Below are positions 60,030 through 64,000 of a stretch of DNA of 64,000 nucleotides, piece after piece (position 1 is the first letter of the stretch; every line of letters starts with the position of its first letter). The DNA comes from Symsagittifera roscoffensis. Lineage: Eukaryota > Xenacoelomorpha > Acoela > Convolutidae. The stretch covers positions 70,701,573-70,765,572 of the forward strand of contig NC_087065.1 of NCBI RefSeq assembly GCF_963678635.1, in the 5' to 3' direction. The position numbers and the translations under genes were made by a program. The notes beneath the pieces were generated by a model, which was not told the origin of the DNA, did not search any database, and was given only the letters and a program-made list of their open reading frames with translations.

Positions 60030-61700
60030 TTTTTACGTATGAAAAAGTGAGTGCTCTAGGGATTTAATGGCACCGGCTGGCTTGCTTGGTGTCAATTTTG
60101 GGCAAATTTGAGACCTGGAAACATCGACGCATGTAATAAAACCTCCGGCTTGCTTTTGGTGAGCAAAAACACTTTTAAACAATATGAGTACTTCAAGGTT
60201 TAGAAAAAGCACCAAAATAATATTTCAAAAATTACTTTGATCAATATAGTTTCAATAGTTTAAACAGTAGTAAATTTTTCTAATCTGTATTTAGTAGAAA
60301 ACCAGACAAACCACCAGTTTTAAAACGAGCTGGTTGTTTTATTTAAAAAAAATCAGAAATCTGAGCCTTTTCTACTTTTTTGCTTTGGTAATTTGAAAAA
60401 AATTTATTAACCGCATTAATACTTGTTTCTGCTCAGTTTCCTAGTTTTATTTTATTCTGATGATGCGCAAAAACAAAGGTTTATCAAATTTCAATTTGAA
60501 TATAAGTTTTCATTTCTGATTACATCTATGATGAGTTGAAGTGGATTTTCATTAAAAGGTTTTTGTAACAGCACGTTTTTTTGAATGTCTTTTCGTCTAC
60601 GATTACGCTCTAAGAGTGATAGATTATTTCGCAAAAAATAGCTTAATAAGGGTACAAAATTCATGGAAGTAAGGTTTAATTGAAGATGGTAGATGAAGTG
60701 GAAAACAACAATTAGCCTCCAGCTTTCAAACTTTAAGCTATTGAAAAATTCACATGGAAAATTGTTTAAGTTTAAAAATCTATTGATGTTAAAATCATAT
60801 GAAAAAACTGGTAATTCATAGGAATTCGAGCAATCAAAGAGTACATAAAAGATACAAACTAAAAATTAGGGAAAAATGAGACAAACATTTTCAACTGTGT
60901 TAAAAAATTGTTGATGTTAAGTCCGTATGAAAAACTAGAAATTCAGTGGAAGCTTGAGCAATCAAAAGTTTACATTATGATTACAAACTAAAGCTTAAGG
61001 AAAAAAATGACCAACACTTTCAACTAAATTTAAAAATTGTTGATTTTAAAATCATACGAAACAAATGGATACTCACAGAAAATTTGAGCAATCAGAAGTT
61101 TACACTATGGTTACAAACTGAAGTTTAGGGAAAAAACAGACAAACATTCTCAACTGTAAGAATTGATTTCAAATTTGAAACGAAATGGTTCATAAGACTC
61201 CTCAATAGTTCTTCTTAATGCTTTAGAGCCTTCAATTTGATTTCATTCAGAGAACTAGTTCTAACTATAAAAATTTTGAAAAAACGTTTTTCAATTGCAT
61301 CTCTTTCAGATTCAGAAGTAATGTATCAGTTGATGCAACTTTGAAACGTAACTGTTCTAAATTCAGTTGTAAAATTTTTTAAAAAAATTTCGTTAAACCA
61401 AAAGTCAAGAGGTTGCTCCCAATGCATACTTTTAATTCTAGCTATAACGAAAAATCCAGAGCAAAATAATATTGAATAAACAATTTAGAAATTTGATTTT
61501 TTTCAGAGATTATTCAAGAAAATTGCTCAATTTCTGTTCACAAAATATTTTTGTATATAAAATCAGACCTGAGAAATTCAATTTTAAAATGGATATGTTT
61601 TCATGAAATTCGGATTTTGCCTGCTGGCAATGGCTCCAATACTTTCTAATTTAAGAAATTTTCAAGGAAAGCTATGCTGAACAACATTTAAAATAGTACT
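60030..61700 (+). repeat. Diverged tandem duplication, left copy
   Basis: It aligns in order with 61,880-63,180. Shared blocks are 'gagtacttcaaggtttagaaaaagcaccaaa' (60,185 and 61,977), 'tctgattacatctatgat' (60,515 and 62,319), 'aacagcacgttttt' (60,568 and 62,372) and 'atattgcttgct/tttgcctgctgg' (61,614 and 63,130). No coding signal; a decayed transposon or segmental duplication. Confidence 0.6.
60775..61159 (+). repeat. Three-copy tandem repeat, period about 128 bp
   Basis: Units start at about 60,775, 60,903 and 61,032. Each has AAAAAT..TTGATGTT-like starts, a 'gagcaatca.aag.(g)tta' middle and an 'acaaac.ttttcaact' end. Identity is roughly 75-80% by eye. Confidence 0.7.
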
Positions 61701-61879
61701 TTCGCTACTGGTTATTGAGAAAGGGCTTCAAAAACTTAAAAAAGACATCTTGTATCTTCTGGTTTTTCACTACGCATAGAGACCAGGCCAAAAAAGTGTT
61801 TCAAGAGTGTTTCTTATATCATCACAACCACCACCAAAAAATTTTGGGGATAAAATATGAATCTTTTAGAGTTCAGCTT

Positions 61880-63180
61880 GCTGTTTTCTAATTTTGAAAA
61901 ATTTTGTGCGCTGAACACAATAACGCATGTTAAAAATGTGGCTGGTTTTTGGCGAGCAAATTAATTTTGCTCAAGTTCAGTACTTCAAGATTTAGAAAAA
62001 AGCACCAAAAAATTATGAGAAAAACAATCTAATCCACCTAGGTTCAATGGTTTAAAATTGAGTAATTTTTTTCTGGATGGATTGAAAAGAAAACTACGCA
62101 ACCATTAGCTTTTGTAATAAGCCTTATTGCTTAATTAAAACAGAACATTACATTTTCAAATATTTTCTACATTTTTAGTTTGGTAACTTAAAAATCATTA
62201 ATAGCCGTGTTGGTAATTGTTTGTGCTCAGTTACTTGGCTCTAAATTTTTTCTGATGATTCGTGAAAAATAAACTTCCAAAAATAGCACAAAACAGACAC
62301 AACTATCCGCATTTCCTTTCTGATTTCATCTAAGATGGTCTAAAGTCTGTTTTCATTGGAAAACTGCAGAAACAGCACGTTTTTACTCTTTGAAATTACT
62401 CTGCTTCCGTTTAGGCGCTGAACTTGATGGATGAAATCTCGAGAACGCGTAAAATTAACGAATAAAACTCAGGGGAAAAATCAAATGGAAGATTGTAGAT
62501 GGGGCGTAAGCTAAGAATTAGTTTCCAATGCAAACATTTACTTCATTTTTTTTTGGAAACTGTAACAATCAAAAACTTTATGACAAAAGCGAGAATTTTT
62601 TTTTAATGTGCGCAATGAAGGGCTTAAGTTATGCTTACAAAATTTTACTTTGAGTAGATTGAGACATCAACACTCTCGAGTCCAATTAATGATCTAAGAT
62701 TTGAGATGAATCTGTTTAAAATATTTCTCCACACTTATAAATATTCTTTGACAGCCTTCAACTTTCTTTCATTCGAAAAATCAGGTCGAATTCTAGAATT
62801 TTTTGAGGAAATGGTTTTCAGGTCCATTCTGCTGTAGGTCAAAAGTAATGAATTAATTGATGCTTAAGACCTTAATTCTCTTTTCTAAGTCAATTTGTAA
62901 AAATTTTTAAGATAGAGCAAAAATCAGGTTACTGCTTTCAATACATAATTTCAACACTATTTTGGTGGAGAAATCAGAAAATAAAGTCCTGTTTTAGAAA
63001 CAGTGTTGAGTTTTTTCAGTAATTAATATGAGTTTTGCTCAGCAGTCGTTCACAAAACTATAACTTTATATAGAACCAGACGTATAAATTGACACATTTC
63101 ATCGTTCATATAAGCTTATGACTTTCGGATATTGCTTGCTTTAGTTAGCTTCAATCATTTCTAACTTAAGCTTTTTAATG
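61880..63180 (+). repeat. Diverged tandem duplication, right copy
   Basis: Counterpart of 60,030-61,700. It lacks the three-copy inner repeat, which explains most of the length difference. Confidence 0.55.
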
Positions 63181-64000
63181 AAAAGATGATTAAAAAACAG
63201 ACAAACAGCATGTTTTTGAAAATTTTGTGAATAAAAAAAAATTATTTCATTTTTCCCCTATTTCACTTTGGTTCAATTTATCCTCGTTTTCAAAAAAAAA
63301 ACTTCTCTCAATTGGGCGTGCCAGTTTTAAATTTTGCCACAATCGAATTTTTGTAGTTTTGGTTTTTTTAGTCGGTTTTTTTAGTTGGTTTTTTAATAAA
63401 TAAAATTTTTGCATCGTATATACCATGCATGAAGACAGGACAAAATAAACTAGGCGAAAATATTCTGGTTTGTGTTGATGCGCTGAGTATCACAGATGAA
63501 ATCTTAAGTCGTCATATTGTTATTTCAACATCTCAACAGCTTTTCAAACATCGGCATAGCTTTGTTAAGTGTGAAATTTTACGTGAAAGAGTGCAGGTGA
63601 AACACTATTTTGACTTTGAGCTCTGGGATCCGATTTTATTGCAGTTTTTAATAATTTTATCGGACAACGTCTAAAATTTCTGAATTATTTCTGACCTTTA
63701 GGAGTGAAATTGAGTTGAAAATACAACCAATTTTTCAATATTGCGTTTGAACTGTGCAAACCAAAATGATTGCTTTTTTTCAGATGTCAATTTTTTTTGA
63801 AAATATTAAGTCAATTTTCGTTCAGCAGCCATCTGTCAAGCAGCTTCAAAAAAAACGAACACATAAAACGACGACAAAACAACAACCGCGAAATATTAAA
63901 AATTTATTTGAAATAACTTTTAGCTTGAAGGTCAGAACCATTTCAAAAGTTTGAGACGCTGGACCATAATTTTGTTTAAAAAAATTGTATTGAAGATCAA
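63181..64000. other. No gene recognised
   Basis: A/T- and T-rich sequence. An 81-codon frame at 63,429-63,674 has no recognisable domain, signal peptide or splice context. Confidence 0.35.

Noticed and set aside
63429-63674. An 81-residue plus-strand frame as a gene
   Set aside because: No domain, signal peptide, splice sites or similarity recognised; the length is compatible with chance.

Overview
The window is AT-rich nuclear DNA from an animal, most likely an invertebrate. Two single-copy animal genes (a TUG/ASPSCR1 homologue and a MYG1 homologue) lie at the left end. A GT-AG intron can be placed exactly in MYG1. Almost everything else is transposable-element DNA, relics and apparently gene-free sequence. 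The species cannot be named from the sequence. Giant Gypsy elements of this size are known from planarians and plants, so a flatworm-like or other repeat-rich invertebrate is possible, but that is inference.

Layout. 1-6.7 kb: host genes. ASPSCR1-like (minus, one exon) and MYG1-like (minus, two exons) are followed by a possible first exon of a small membrane protein (plus). 7.5-11.4 kb: copies of a dispersed non-coding repeat, here called R1. 11,405-36,298: a nested structure. One R1 copy is split at a TTAA by an element with about 70-bp inverted ends. That element holds a decayed reverse-transcriptase relic (minus, about 34.5-36.1 kb). Into it a 22.85-kb LTR retrotransposon inserted (11,544-34,393, LTRs 912/913 bp, roughly 99% identical).

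The giant LTR element is the most interesting object. Its order is LTR, PBS resembling tRNA-Asn, 2.7-kb leader with a 3x70-bp repeat and about 50 copies of a 14-bp minisatellite, gag with two zinc knuckles, a degenerate retropepsin-like domain followed by a true DTG retropepsin, RT, RNase H, integrase, and a pol C-terminus resembling an OARD1-type macro domain. About 9 kb of accessory coding sequence follows: a coiled-coil protein with an SGNH/GDSL hydrolase domain, a second degenerate SGNH-like domain, a roughly 1,450-residue protein of unknown function and a roughly 520-residue unknown protein. A textbook -1 slippery heptamer (G GGT TTT) sits exactly where the second SGNH-like domain must change frame to continue. 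The copy is defective: RT has an internal deletion, pol has two in-frame stops, and several single-base frameshifts are present. The hexamer CTNGAG is conspicuously over-represented over the whole element, LTRs included.

37.4-50.6 kb: a rearranged tandem array of a second, older LTR family (530-bp LTRs) that shares the same PBS. It has repeated leader blocks and gag fragments but no recognisable pol. 50.6-64 kb: mostly no gene signal. It contains a trypsin-family pseudogene (57.0-57.7 kb), a possible second protease relic (58.3-58.7 kb), a tRNA-like SINE fragment beside a 21-G run, a GTT microsatellite and a diverged 1.5-kb tandem duplication at 60-63.2 kb.
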